From positions 19,890,642 through 19,954,641 of the forward strand of contig NC_091571.1 of assembly GCF_042767895.1 (NCBI RefSeq): a stretch of 64,000 nucleotides of DNA, given 5' to 3'. Below the pieces are notes generated by a model. The model was not told the origin of the DNA. It searched no databases and saw only the letters and a program-made list of their open reading frames with translations. The translations under genes were made by a program, and so were the position numbers. This document shows positions 37,066 through 50,400 of this stretch, piece by piece (within the stretch, counting starts at the first letter, position 1; the number at the start of each line of letters is the position of its first letter). Origin of the DNA: Penaeus vannamei (lineage: Eukaryota; Arthropoda; Malacostraca; Decapoda; Penaeidae).

Positions 37066-40000
37066 TCTCTTGATCAAATGTGAGCGTAAACTAACCTAAC
37101 CTAACCTAACCTCACCAAATTCCAGCTAATGTAACCTAACCCCCATTATACTGATTTAATATAAACATTATATAAGAAAACGAAATTTGGAGTCGCCTGG
37201 TCAAATTTGAGCCTAACCTAACCTAACCTAACCTCACCAAATTCCAGCTAATGTAACCTAACCTCCATTAAACTGATTTAATATAAATCTTATGTAAGAA
37301 AACGAAATTTGGAGTCACCTGGTCAAATTTAAGCCTAACCTAACCTAACCTAACCTAACCTAACCTAACCTAACCTCACCAAATTCCAACTAATGTACCC
37401 TAACCACCATTAAACTAATTTAACATAAACCTTATATAAGAAAACGAAATTTGGAGTCTACTGGTCAAATTTGAGCCAAACCTAACCTAACCTAAACTAA
37501 CCTCACAAAATTCCAGCTAATGTAATCTATCCTCAATTAAACTGATTTAATATAAACTTTATGTAAGAAAACGAAATTTGGAGTCTCCTGGTCAAATTTC
37601 AGCCTAACCTAAACAAACCTAACCTAACCTCACCAAATTGCAGCTTATGTAAATTAACCTCCATTAGATTGATTTAATATAAAACTTATGTAAGAAAACG
37701 AAATTTGGAGTCTCCTGGTCAAATTTGAGCCTAACCTAAACAAACCTAACCTAACCTCACCAAATTGCAGCTAATGTAAATTAACCTCCATTAGATTGAT
37801 TATATATAAACCTTATGTAAGAAATCGAAATTTGGAGTCTCCTGGTCAAATTTGAGCACAACCTAACCTAATCTAACCTAACCTAACCTCACCAAATTCA
37901 GGTTAATGTAACCTAACCTCCATTAAACTGATTTAATATGATCCTTATGTAAGAAAACGAAATTTGGAGTCTCATCGTCAAATTTGAGCCTAACCTAACT
38001 TAACCTAACCTCACCAAATTCCAGCTACAGTAACCTAACCTCCATGAAACTGATTTAATATAAACCTTATGTAAGAAAAAGAAATTTGGATTCTTCTGGT
38101 CAAATTTGAGTCTAACCTAACCTAACCTAACCTAACCTCACCAAATTCCAGTTAATGTAACCTAATCTCCATTAAACTGATTTAATATAAACCTTATGTA
38201 AGAAAATAAAATTTGGAGTCTCCTGGTCAAATCTGAGCCTAGCCCAACCTAACCTAACCTAACCTAACCTAACCAAATCCCAGTTAATGTAACGTAACCT
38301 CCATTAAACTGATTTGATATAAACCTTATGTAAGAAAACGAATTTTGGAGTCTCCTGGTCAAATTTGAGCCTAACCTAACCTAACCTAACCTAACCTAAC
38401 CTCACCAAATTCCATTTCATGTAACCTAATCTCCATTAAACTGATTTAATATAAACCTTATATAAGAAAAAAAAATTGGAGTCTCCTGGTCAAATCTGAG
38501 CCTAGCCTAACGTAACCTAACCTAACCTAACCTAACCTAACCAAATTCCAGTTAATGTAACGTAACCTCCATTAAACTGATTTGATATAAACCTTATGTA
38601 AAAGAACGAAATTTGGAGTCTCCTGGTCAAATTTGAGCCTAACCTAAAATTACTTAACCAAACCTAACCTCACCATATTCCAGCTATTGTAACCTAATCT
38701 CCATTAAACTGATTTCATATAAACCTTATGTAAGAGAACGAAATTTGGAGTCTCCTTGTCAAATTTTAGCCTAACCTAACCTAACCTAACCTCACAAAAT
38801 TCCAGCTAATGTAACCTAACCTCCATTAAACTGATTTAATATAAACCTTATGTAAGAAAACGAAAGTTGGAGTCTCCTGGTCAAATTTCAACCTAACCTA
38901 ACGTAACCTTACCAAATTCCAGATAATGTAACCTAACATTCATTAAACTGATTTAATGTAAACCTTATGTAAGAAAACGAAATTTGGAGTCTCCTGGTCA
39001 AATTTGATCCTAACCTAACCTAACCTAACCTCAACAAATTCCAGTTAATGTAACCTAACCTCCATTTAACTGATTTGATATAAACCTTATGTAAGAGAAC
39101 GAAATTTGGAGTCTCCTCTTCAAATTTGAGCCTAACCTAACCTAACCTCACCAAATTCCAGTTAATGTAAACTAACCTCCATGAAACTAATTTAATATAA
39201 ACCTTATGTAAGAAAACGAAATTTGGAGTCTCCTGGTCAACTTTGAACCTAACCTAACCTAACCTAACCTAACCTCACCAAATTCCAGTTAATGTAACCT
39301 AACCTTCATTAAACGGATTTGATATAAACCTTATTTAAGAAAACGAATTTTGGAGTCTCCTGGTCAAATTTGAGCCTAGCCTAAACTAACCTAACCTCAC
39401 CAAATTCATTCCAGTTAATGTAAACTAACCTCCATTTAACTGATTTAATATCAACCTTATGTAAGAGAACGAAATTTGGAGTCTCCTGGTCAAATTTGAG
39501 CCTAACCTAACCTAACCTAACCAAACCTAAACTAACCTAACCTAACCTATTCTAACCTAACCTAGCCTCAATAAATTCCAGATAATGTAACCTAACCTCC
39601 ATTAAACTGATTTGATATAAACCTTATGTAAGAAGACGAAATTTGGAGTCTCCTGGTCAAATTTGAGCCTAACCTAACCTAAAATAACCAAACCTAAACT
39701 AACCTCACCAAATTCAAGCTAATATAACCTAACCTCCATTAAACAGATTTAATATACACCTTACATAAGAAAACGAAAATTGGAGTCTCCTGGCCAAATT
39801 TAAGCCTAACTTAATCTAACCTAACCTAACCTAACCTCACAAAATTCCAGCTAATGTAACCTAACCTACATTAAACTGATTTTATAGAAACATTATGTAA
39901 AAAAAACAAAATTTGGTGTCCCCTGGTCAAATTTGAGCCTAACCTAACCTAACCTAACCTCACTAAATTCCAGCTAATGTAACCTAACCTCCATTAAACT

Positions 40001-42174
40001 GATTTAATATAAACCTTATGTAAGAAAACGAAATTTGGAGTCTCCTGGTCAAATTTGAGCCTAACCTAACCTTACCTAACCTAACCTAACCTTACCAAAT
40101 TCCAGCTAATGTAACTTAACCTCCATTAAACTGATTTGATATAAACCTTATGTAAGAGAACGAAATTTGGAGTCTTCTGGTCAAATTTGAGCCTAACCTA
40201 ACCTAACCTAGCCTAATCTAACCTCACCAAATTCAAGCTAATGCAAACTAACCTCAATTAAACTGATTTAATATAAACCTTATGTAAGAAAACGAAATTT
40301 GGTCTCCTGGTCAAATTTGAGCCTAACCTAACCTAACCTCACCAAATTCCAGTTAATGTAATCTAACCTCCATTAAACTGATTTGATATAAACCTTAGAT
40401 AAGAATACGAAATTTGGAGTCTCCTGGTCAGGTTTGAGCCTAACCTAACCTAACCTAACCTAACCTCACCTCACAAAATTCCAGCTAATGAAACCTAACC
40501 TTCATTAAACTTATTTAATATAAACCTTATGTAAGAAAACGAACTTTGGAGTCTCCTGGACAAATTTGAGCCTAACCTAACCTAACCTAACCTAACCTAA
40601 CCTCACCAAATTCCAGCTAATGTAACCTAACCTCAATTAAACTGATTTAATATAACCCTTATGTAAGAAAACGAAATTTGAAGTCTCCTGGTCAAATTTG
40701 AGTCTAACGTAACCTAACCTAACCTAACCTTACCTAACCTCACCAAATTCAAGCTAATGTAATCTAACCTCCATTAAACTGATTTAATGTAAACCTTATG
40801 TAAGAAAACGAAATTTGGAGTCTCATGGTCAAATATGAGCCTAACCTAACCTAACTTAACCTAACCTAACCTCACCAAATTCCAGTTAATGTAACATAAC
40901 CTCCATTAAACTGATTTGATATAAAGCTTATGTAACAAAACGAAATTTGGAGTCTCATGGTCAAATTTGAGCCTTACCTAACCTAACTTTTCCTAACCTA
41001 ACCTCACCAAATTCCAGTTAATGTAACATAACCTCCATTAAACTGATTTGATATAAACCTTATGTAAGAAAACGAAATTTGGAGTCTCCTGGTCAAATTT
41101 GAGCCTACCCTAACTTAACCTAACCTAACCAAATTCCAGCTAATGTAACCTAACCTCCATTAAACTAATTTAATATAAACCTTATGTAAGAAAACGAAAT
41201 TTGGAATTTCCTGTTCAAATTTGAGCCTAACCTACCCTAACCTCACCAAATTCCAGCTAATGTACCCTAACCTCCATTAAACTGATTTTATATAAACCTT
41301 ATGTAAGAAAACGAAATTTGGAGTCTCCTGGTCAAATTTGAGCCTAACCTATCCTAACCTCACCCAATTCCAGCTAATGTAATCTAGCCTCCATTAAACT
41401 GATTATATATAAACTTTATGAAAGAAAACGAAATTTGGAGTCTCTTGGTCAAATTTGAGCCTAACCTAACCTAACCTAACCTCACCAAATTCCAGCTAAT
41501 GTAACCTAACCTCCATTAAACTGATTTAATATAAACCTTATGTAAGAAAACGAAATTTGGAGACTCCTAGTAATTTGAGACAACCTAACCTAACCTATCC
41601 TCACCAAATTTCAGATAATGTAACCTAACCTCCATTAAACTGATTTAATATAACCCTTATGTAAGAAAACGAATTTTGGAGTCTCCTTGTCAAATTTGAG
41701 CCTAACCTAACTTAACTTAACCTCACCAAATTTCAGCTAATGTAACCTAAAATCCATTAAACTGATTTAATATAAAACTTATGTAAGAAAACGAAATTTG
41801 GAGTCTCCTGGCCAAATTTGAGCTTAACCCAACCTAACCTCACCAAATTCCAGCTAATGTAACGTACCTCCATTAATCTGATTTCATATAAACCTTATGA
41901 AAGAAAATGAAATTTGGAGTCTCCTGGTCAAATATGAGCTTAACGTAACCTATCCTAACCTAATCTAACCTCACGAAAATCAAGCTAATGTAACCTAACC
42001 TCCATTAAACTTATGTAATATAAATCTTATGTAAGAAGAGGAAATTTGGAGTCTCCTGGTCAAATTTGAGCATAGCCTAACCTAAACAATCATCTCTAAA
42101 TTCGAGTTAATATAACATAACCTCCATTAAACTGATTTAATATAAACCTTATAACGAAATATAAACGAAATATT

Positions 42175-42325
42175 CAGTCTCCTAGTCTAACCTAACCTAA
42201 CCTAACCTAACCTAACCTAACCTAACCTAACCTAACCTAACCTAACATAACATAACATAACATAACATAACATAACATAACATAACATAACATAACATAA
42301 CATAACATAACATAACATAATATAA
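42175..42325 (-). repeat. CCTAA run followed by CATAA variant run
   Basis: About 13 CCTAA pentamers followed by about 15 homogeneous CATAA pentamers (about 42244-42320), inside the second T block. CATAA is the complement of the TTATG variant at 2206-2240. The homogeneity of the run indicates recent local amplification of one mutant pentamer. Confidence 0.92.
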
Positions 42326-44387
42326 CCTCACCAAATTCCAGAAAATGTAACCTAACGTCTATTAAACTGATTTAATATAAACTTATGTAAGAAAACGAAA
42401 TTTGGAGTCTCCTGGTCAAATTTGAGCCTAACCCAACCTAACCTAACCTAACCTAACCTCACCAAATTCCAAATAATGTAACCTAACCTCCATTAAACTA
42501 ATTTAATAAAAACCTTATGTAAGAAAACGAAATTTGGAGTCTCCTGGTCAAATTTGATCCTAGCCTAACCTATTCTAACCTAACCTAATTTCACCAAATT
42601 CCAGCTAATGTAACCTAATCTCCATTAAACTGATTCAATATAATCCTTATGTAAGAAAAAGAACTTTGGAGTCTCCTGGTCAAATTTGAGCTTAACATAA
42701 CCTATCCTAACCTATTCTAACCTCATGAAATTCCAGCTAATGTAACCTAACCTCCATTAATATGATTAGCCTAGCCTAATCTAACCTAACCTAACCTCAC
42801 TTCCATTAAACTGATTTAATATAAACCTTATGTAAGAAAATGAAATTTCCAATCTCCTGATCAAATTTGAGTCTAACCTAACCTAACCTAACCTAACCTA
42901 ACTAAACCTAACCTAACCTAACCTAACCTCACCAAATGCAAGATAATGTAACCTAACCTCCATTAAACTGATTTAATATAAACCTTATGTAAGAAAACGA
43001 AATTTGGAGTCTCCTGGTCAAATTTGTGCCTAGCCTAACCTAATCTAACCTAACCTAATTTCACCAAATTCCAGCTAATGTAACCTAACCTCCATTAAAC
43101 TGATTTAATATAAACTTTATGTTAGAAAACGAAATTTGGAGTCTCCTGGTTAAATTTGAGCTTAACCTAACCTATCCTAATCTATTCTAACCTCACGAAA
43201 TTCCAGCTAATGTAACCTAACCTCCATTAAACTGATTTAATATAAACCTCATGTAAGAAGGCGAAATATGGAGTCTCTTGGTCAAATTTGAGCCTAGCCT
43301 AATCTAACCTAACCTAACCTCACTAAACTCCAGTTAATATAACCCAATTTCCATTAAACTGATTTAGTATAAACCTTATGTAAGAAAATGAAATTTCCAG
43401 TCTCCTGGTCAAATTTGAGACTAACCTAACCTAACTTAACCTAACCTAACCTAACCTAACCTAACCAAACCTAACCTAACCTAGCCTCACCAAATGCCAG
43501 AAAATGTAACCTAACCTCCATTAAACTGATTTAATATAAACCTAATGTAATAAAACGAAATTTGGAGTCTCCTGGTCAAATTTGAGCCTAACCTAACCGA
43601 ACCTAACCTAACCAAGTCTAACCTCACCAAATTCCAGTTAATGTAAGCTAACCTCCATTAAACTGGTTTAATATATACCTTATGTAACAAAAAGGAAATT
43701 TGGAGTCTCCTGGTCAAATTTGAGCCTAACCTAACCTATCCTAACCTCACCAAATTCCAGTTAATGTAACCTAACCTCCATTAAACAAATTTAATATAAA
43801 CCTTATGTAAGAAAAGGAAATTTGGAGTCTCCTAGTGAAATTTGAGCCTAACCTAACCTAACCTGACCTAACCTCACCAAATTCCAGTTAATTGAACCTA
43901 ACCTCCATTAAACTAATTTAATATAAATCTTATGTAAGAAAACGAAATTTGGAGTCTCCTGGTCAAATTTGAGCTTAACCTAACCTAATCTAACCTAACC
44001 TAACCTCACCAAGTTCCAGCTAATGTAACCTAACCTCCATTAAAATGATTTAACATAAACCTTATGTAAGAAAACGAAATTTGGAGTCTCCTGGTCAAAT
44101 TTGAGCTTAACCTAAACTATCCTAACCTAATCTAACCTCACGAAATTCCAGCTAATGTAACCTAACCTCCATTAAACTGATTTAATATAAACCTTATGTA
44201 AGAAGACGAAATTTGGAATCTCCTGGTCAAATTTGAGCCTAACCTAACCTAACCTAACCTCACTAAATTCCAGTTAATATAACCTAACCTCCATTAAACT
44301 GATTTAATATAAACCTTATGTAAGAAAATGAAATTTCCAGTCTCCTGGTCAAATTTGAGCCTAACCTAACCTAACCCAGCCAATCCA

Positions 44388-44420
44388 AACCTAAGCTAAG
44401 CTAAGCTAAGCTAAGCTAAC
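44388..44420 (-). repeat. AGCTA variant pentamer run
   Basis: Five tandem AAGCT/AGCTA pentamers inside the second T block, a third locally amplified derivative of CCTAA (after CCTAG and CATAA). Confidence 0.85.
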
Positions 44421-46094
44421 CTAACGAAACCTAACCCAACGAAACCTAACTTAACCTAACCTAACCTAACCTAACCTAATCTAACCTCACCAAATTCCAG
44501 CTAATGTAACCTAACCTCCATTAAACTGATTTAATGTAAACCTTATGTAAGAAAACGAAATTTGGAGTCTCCTGCTCAAATTTGAGCCTAACCTAACCTA
44601 ACCTAACCTTACCTAACCTCAACAAATTCCAGCTAATGTAACCTAGCTTCCATTAAACTGATTTAATATAAACCTTATCTAAGAAAACGAAATTTGGAGT
44701 CTCCTGATCAAATTTGAGCCTCACCTAACCTAACCTAACCTCACCAAATTCCAGTTAATGTAACATAACCTCCATTAAACTGATTTGATATAAACCTTAT
44801 GTAAGAAAACGAAATTAGGAGTCTCCTGGTCAAATTTAAGCCTAACCTAACCTAACCTAACCTCACAAAATTCCATCTAATGCAACCTAACCTCCATTAA
44901 ACTGTTTTAATATAAACCTTATTTAAGAAAACGAAATTTGGAGTCTCCTTGTCAAATTTCAACCTAACCTAACCTATCCTCACCAAATTCCAGTTAATGT
45001 AACCTAACCTCTATGAATCTGATTTAATATAAACCTTATGTAAGAAAAGGAAATTTGGAGTCTCCTGGTGAAATTGAAGCCTAACCTAACCTAATTTAAC
45101 CTCACCAAATTCCAGCTAATGTAATCTAACCTCCATTAAATTAATTTAATATAAACCTTACGTAAGAAAACGAAATTTGGAGTCTCCTGGTCAAATTTGA
45201 GCCAAACCTATCCTAACCTCACCAAATTCCAGCTAATGTAATCTAGCCTCCATTAAACTGATTTAATATAAACCTTATGAAAGAAAACGAAATTTGGAGT
45301 CTTCTGGTCAAATTTGAGCCTAATCTAACCTAACCTAACCTAACGTCACCAAATTCCAGGTAATGTAACCTAACCTCCATTAAACTGATTTAATATAAAC
45401 CTTATGTAAGAAAACGAAATTTCGAGTCTCCTGGTCAAATTTCAACCTAACCTAACCTAACCTATCCTAACCTTACCTCACCAATTTCCAGTTAATTTAT
45501 CCTAACCTCCATTAAACTGATTTGTTATAAACCTTATGTAAGAAAACGAAATTTGGAGTCTCATGGTCAAATTTGAGCCTAACCTTACCTAACCTAATCT
45601 CACCAAATTCCAGTTAATGTAACCTAACCTCCATTAAACTAATTTAATATAAACTTTATTTAAGAAATCGAAATTTGAAGTCTCAGGATCAAATTTGAGC
45701 CTAACCTAACCTAACCTAACCTAACCTCACCAAATTCCAGATAATGTAACCTAGCTTCCATTAAACTGATTCAATATAAACCTTATGGAAGAAAACGAAA
45801 TTTGAAGTCTCCTGGTTAAATTTGAGCCTAACCTAACCTAACCTAACCTAACCTAACCTCACCAATTTCCAGTTAATGTAACCTAACTTCCATGAAACTG
45901 ATTTAATATAAGCCTTATGTAAGAAAACGAAATTTGGAGTCTCCTGGTCAAATTTTAGCCTAACCTAACCTAACCTAACCTAACCTAACCTCACCAAATT
46001 CTAGTTAATGTAACCTAACCTCCATTAAACTGATTTTATATAAACCATCTGTGAAAAAAAAAAATGAAATTTGGAGTCTCCTCGTCAAATTTGA

Positions 46095-48500
46095 GATAGT
46101 AATCATAAAAATGATGACAGTAATGATAATAATGATGATAATAATTATCATTCAGTCCATTTATAATGAAATTAAGGCATGAAGTAATAAAATCCCAAAA
46201 GTCGGAAAAACGGCAAAATCTAGCGTATTGCACCCTTTTGAGAGAAATTATGAGGATTTTAACATTAATTCAGGTAATTATGATGATTTCCATGACGATT
46301 CCTTCATTATTAAAAATAATGATGATAATTATGATGATAATGACAATGATAATGGCAATAATAATGATAATAATGATAAAGTCATAATTATAATGATAAT
46401 CTTAATAGTTACTGCAATAATAGCAATAATTAGCTCTATTCCAATAATTTCCTTAATAATAATGTCAATAGAAATAATAATAACATCGTTATCATTGTCA
46501 TTACAATTATTATTATTCTCATTATCATTTCTAAGATCATCATTATTGCTCTCATCATTATATAAATAGTTATAATCATAAAAAATATCAATAATAATTA
46601 GCATAGTAATTATTATAACTGCAATAATGATGATAATAATAATGATAATCATGATGATAATGACTATAATGATAATAATCATAAAAATGATGACAGTAAT
46701 GATAATAATTATGATAATAATTATCATTCAGTCCATTTATAATGAAATAAAGTCCAGAAGTAATAAATTCCCAAAAGTTGAAAAAAGCGGCAAAATCTAG
46801 CGTATTACAGCCTTGTGAGAGAAATGTCGAAAAAAACCTTTTCGCTTCTAAATGGTAATTATCCGGATTTTAACATTAATTCAGGTAATTATGAGGATTT
46901 TAATATTAATTCAGGTAAGAATGATGATTTCCATGATTATTCCTTTATTATTGACAATAATGATGATAATCATGATGATAATGACAATGATAATGACAAT
47001 AATAATGATAATAATGATAAAGTCATAATTATAATGATAATCTTCATAATTACTGCAATAATAGCAATAATTAACTCTATTCCAATAATTTCCATACCAA
47101 TAATGGCAATAGAAATAATAATAACATCATTATCATTGTCACTATAATTATTATTATTGTCATTATTATTTCTAAGATCATCAATATTGCTATTATCATT
47201 ATATAAATAGTTATAATGATAACATAGCAGTAATAATTATTATAACTGCAATAATGAAGATAATAATAATGATAATCATTATGATAATGACTATAATGAT
47301 AATAATCATAAAAATGATGATAGTAACGATATAAATGATGATAATAATTATCATTTAGTCCATTTGTAATGAAATAAAGGCTAGAAGTACTGAAATCCAA
47401 GTAGTCGAAAAAAAAGGCAAAATCAAGCGTATTACAGCCTTTTGAGAGAAACGTAAAAAAAACAACCTTTTTCGCTTTCTAATGGTATTTATGAGGATTT
47501 TACCATCAATTCAGGTAATTATGATGATTTCCATGATGATTCCTTTATTTTTGACAATAATTATGATAATTATGATGATAATGACAATGATAATGACAAT
47601 AATAATGATAATAATGATAAAGTCATAATTATAATGATAAAGTCATAATTATAATGATAAAGTCATAATTATAATGATAATCTTTATAATTACTGCAATA
47701 ATAGCAATAATTAACTCTATTCCAACAATTTCCATACTAATAATGGCAATAGAAATAAAAATAACATCAGATTTCATTGTCATTATAATTATTATTATTG
47801 TCATTATTATTTCTAAGATCATCATTATTGCTATTATCATTATATAAATAGTTATAATGATAAAAACAGCAATAACAATTAGCATAATAATTATTATACT
47901 GCAATAATGATGATAACAATGATAATCATGATGATAACGAGTATAATGATAATAATAATAAAAATGATGACAGTAATGATAATAATGATGATAATAATTA
48001 TCATTTTGAGAGAAACGTCGAAAAAAAGTTTTCTCTTTTTAATGGTAATTATTAGGATTTTATCATTAATTCAGGAAATTATGATGATTTCCATGATTAT
48101 TCCTTTATTATTGACAATAATGATGATAATTATGATGAGAAGGACAATGAAAATGACAATAATAATGATAATAATGATAAAGTCATAATTATAATGATAA
48201 TCTTGCTAATTACTGCAATAATAGCAATAATCAACACTATTCCAATAATTTCCATACTAATAATGGCAATAAAAATAATAATAACATCATTATCATTGTC
48301 ATTATAATTATTATTATTGTCATTATTATTTCTAAGATCATCATTATTGCTATCATTATATAAATAGTTATAATGATAAAAATAGAAATAATTAGCATTA
48401 TAATTATTATAATTGCAATAATGATCATAATAATAATGATAATCATGATGATAATGACTATAATGATAATGATCATAAAAATGATGACAGTTTAAAGATA
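46095..48500 (+). repeat. Family B satellite array, plus orientation
   Basis: About four units, entered mid-unit at GTAATCATAAAAATGATGAC and cut by the assembly gap at 48501. A 20-bp segment (AAAGTCATAATTATAATGAT) is tandemly triplicated near 47620-47680. The unit near 48003 lacks much of its core. No gene is visible. Confidence 0.9.
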
Positions 48501-49000
48501 NNNNNNNNNNNNNNNNNNNNNNNNNNNNNNNNNNNNNNNNNNNNNNNNNNNNNNNNNNNNNNNNNNNNNNNNNNNNNNNNNNNNNNNNNNNNNNNNNNNN
48601 NNNNNNNNNNNNNNNNNNNNNNNNNNNNNNNNNNNNNNNNNNNNNNNNNNNNNNNNNNNNNNNNNNNNNNNNNNNNNNNNNNNNNNNNNNNNNNNNNNNN
48701 NNNNNNNNNNNNNNNNNNNNNNNNNNNNNNNNNNNNNNNNNNNNNNNNNNNNNNNNNNNNNNNNNNNNNNNNNNNNNNNNNNNNNNNNNNNNNNNNNNNN
48801 NNNNNNNNNNNNNNNNNNNNNNNNNNNNNNNNNNNNNNNNNNNNNNNNNNNNNNNNNNNNNNNNNNNNNNNNNNNNNNNNNNNNNNNNNNNNNNNNNNNN
48901 NNNNNNNNNNNNNNNNNNNNNNNNNNNNNNNNNNNNNNNNNNNNNNNNNNNNNNNNNNNNNNNNNNNNNNNNNNNNNNNNNNNNNNNNNNNNNNNNNNNN
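48501..49000. other. Assembly gap (500 N)
   Basis: Exactly 500 N between family B on the left and the Gypsy pol fragment on the right. This is a placeholder length, so the adjacency of these two segments is not proven. Confidence 0.98.
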
Positions 49001-49034
49001 AGTGCTACTGGCCATGTCCATTCCTTACTCTCCT

Positions 49035-49990
49035 AGGTCATCTTCATCTAAATCCAACTCCGACTCAGGATATTCCACCTCTCGACTGGGCGTATATGGA
49101 CGCATTTCATTAACATGGTAATTTACTTCATTGTGTGGCTCATCCGGTTCTTGTACCAAGTAATTCACAGGCCCAATCTCCTTCACTATGCGGGCAGGCC
49201 TGGTCCACCTTGGTCCTAAGGCTCTACTTGACCCACCTGGACGATCTCCCTCAGCAGGATCAAACCGTTGGGGGAAAACCCCTTTGGGGGAAAATTTTTA
49301 TTCCCCCGGGTTTTTTTACCCCTTTTCAAGGGGCCCAAAGAATATAACGGCTGTTGACCTACGCTCCTGTGCAGCACAATATATTGGGGGCAAGTCTGAC
49401 AAACGGAAGATTTTTCCCAATCATCAGGATGTTCACCGACAAAGGTTGCTAAAGCATCCTTTACCCCCCTGTTGCTTCTCTCGATCATTTTCCTCAGGGG
49501 ATACCGAGTAGTGTAGCTGGTTTTAGTCTGGATGATCCGACAGACCTGGGAAAACAACTGTTCTGAAATTCTCTTCCATTGTCTGCTACCAACAGACGGG
49601 GGGGAAACCAAACAGGGTTACATAATCCTTGATAAAAGCGTCAGCTACCGCCCGGGCTTCCTTATTAGGCAGAGGGATCAATTGCAATTATCTGGTGAAA
49701 TGGTCAATGATAGAAAGAACATACATTTTTCCCATTGGTAGATCCCTGCAAATCTATCAGATCTACCGATACCCCTTTCCATGGGCTGTGTCACTTCAGG
49801 CATAGATGCTAAGGGTTTCCCCCGGGTTTCCCAAAGGAAAATTTTTTGAGGGAAAGTAATATTTATCCCTAAAACGACAGTACATGCGGAAAATGCCTGG
49901 ATGAGCAGTAGCGGCATCTGCATGAACAGCATCCAATGCAGTATTCCTAAGTTACAGGGAATCACCAACTGCCGATGACCCTTCCTGGCA
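49035..49990 (-). pseudogene. Gypsy integrase remnant
   Basis: The integrase inserts retroelement DNA through a DDE active site. Visible on the minus strand, in shifting frames: a His-rich zinc-binding segment (VHADAATAHPG, about 49900-49940); the first Asp region (VSVDLID, about 49750-49780); the second Asp in VADNGREF (about 49566-49590); the Glu segment IERSNRGVKDAL (about 49450-49490), then GEHPDDWEK; and a C-terminal piece with ARIVKEIGPVNYLV and HVNEMRPY (about 49110-49200). All three acidic positions can be seen, but at least five frame changes separate them. Runs such as GGGGGAAAACCCC near 49270 look like inflated homopolymers, so some breaks may be sequencing error. Confidence 0.78.
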
Positions 49991-50199
49991 ATACTCTTAG
50001 ATTGTACAAAATCATCTCGCATCTCAAACTCTTCCAGATTCAGCGGGGTTCTTTGTCTAGGCATGTGGGTTCTTGTAAGCTTTTACCTCACCCCAAAGTG
50101 GATCTTCTCGTTGAGCTCCAGCAACTATTGAGGATCTAGTATTTCATTAATTGGAGATACCTTCCTACTTAGCAAATCGGGCAGTTATGTGAAGCACCC

Positions 50200-50400
50200 A
50201 GCTTATACGTCAACTTGTAATTATAAAGAAAGTTCATGGCTCCAGCGGGTCATTCTTAAAGATTTGGTCTTCTGAGCAAATAATGTACCAAAGGAAAGAT
50301 GATCTGTAACGATCGTGAAATGCCCCTAAAACCCTTCGACCACTGCCAAGGCTTCTACGTCGATGGTCGGAAACTTGTTTTTACCCTCACGAAGCTTTCT
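50200..50400 (-). pseudogene. Gypsy RNase H remnant
   Basis: The minus strand reads KFPTIDVEALAVVEGF, then VTDHLSFGTLFA and TRWSHELSL in adjacent frames, matching the pattern of Gypsy RNase H (TxEKEALAxV, TDH, RW). The upstream catalytic part and all RT motifs are absent because of an internal deletion near 50400. RNase H would remove the RNA template during reverse transcription. Confidence 0.68.

Larger units (their letters stand above)
36803..46094 (-). repeat. Family T satellite, C-rich strand on +
   Basis: About 68 monomers of roughly 115-140 bp, in the reverse orientation to the block at 1-2240. The spacer reads CTCACCAAATTCCAG, AATGTAACCTAACCTCC, TAAACTGATTTAATAT and GAAATTTGGAGTCTCC, with TCAAATTTGAG leading back to CCTAA pentamers. 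The block starts with about 260 bp of nearly pure CCTAA (to about 37065). Divergence between monomers is higher than in the left block. Family B starts abruptly at 46095 after CAAATTTGAGA. No gene is visible in these 9.3 kb. Confidence 0.95.

Noticed and set aside
36803..46094. CRISPR-like array (regular repeats with spacers)
   Set aside because: The sequences between pentamer runs are copies of one another, not unique spacers, and the context is eukaryotic satellite.
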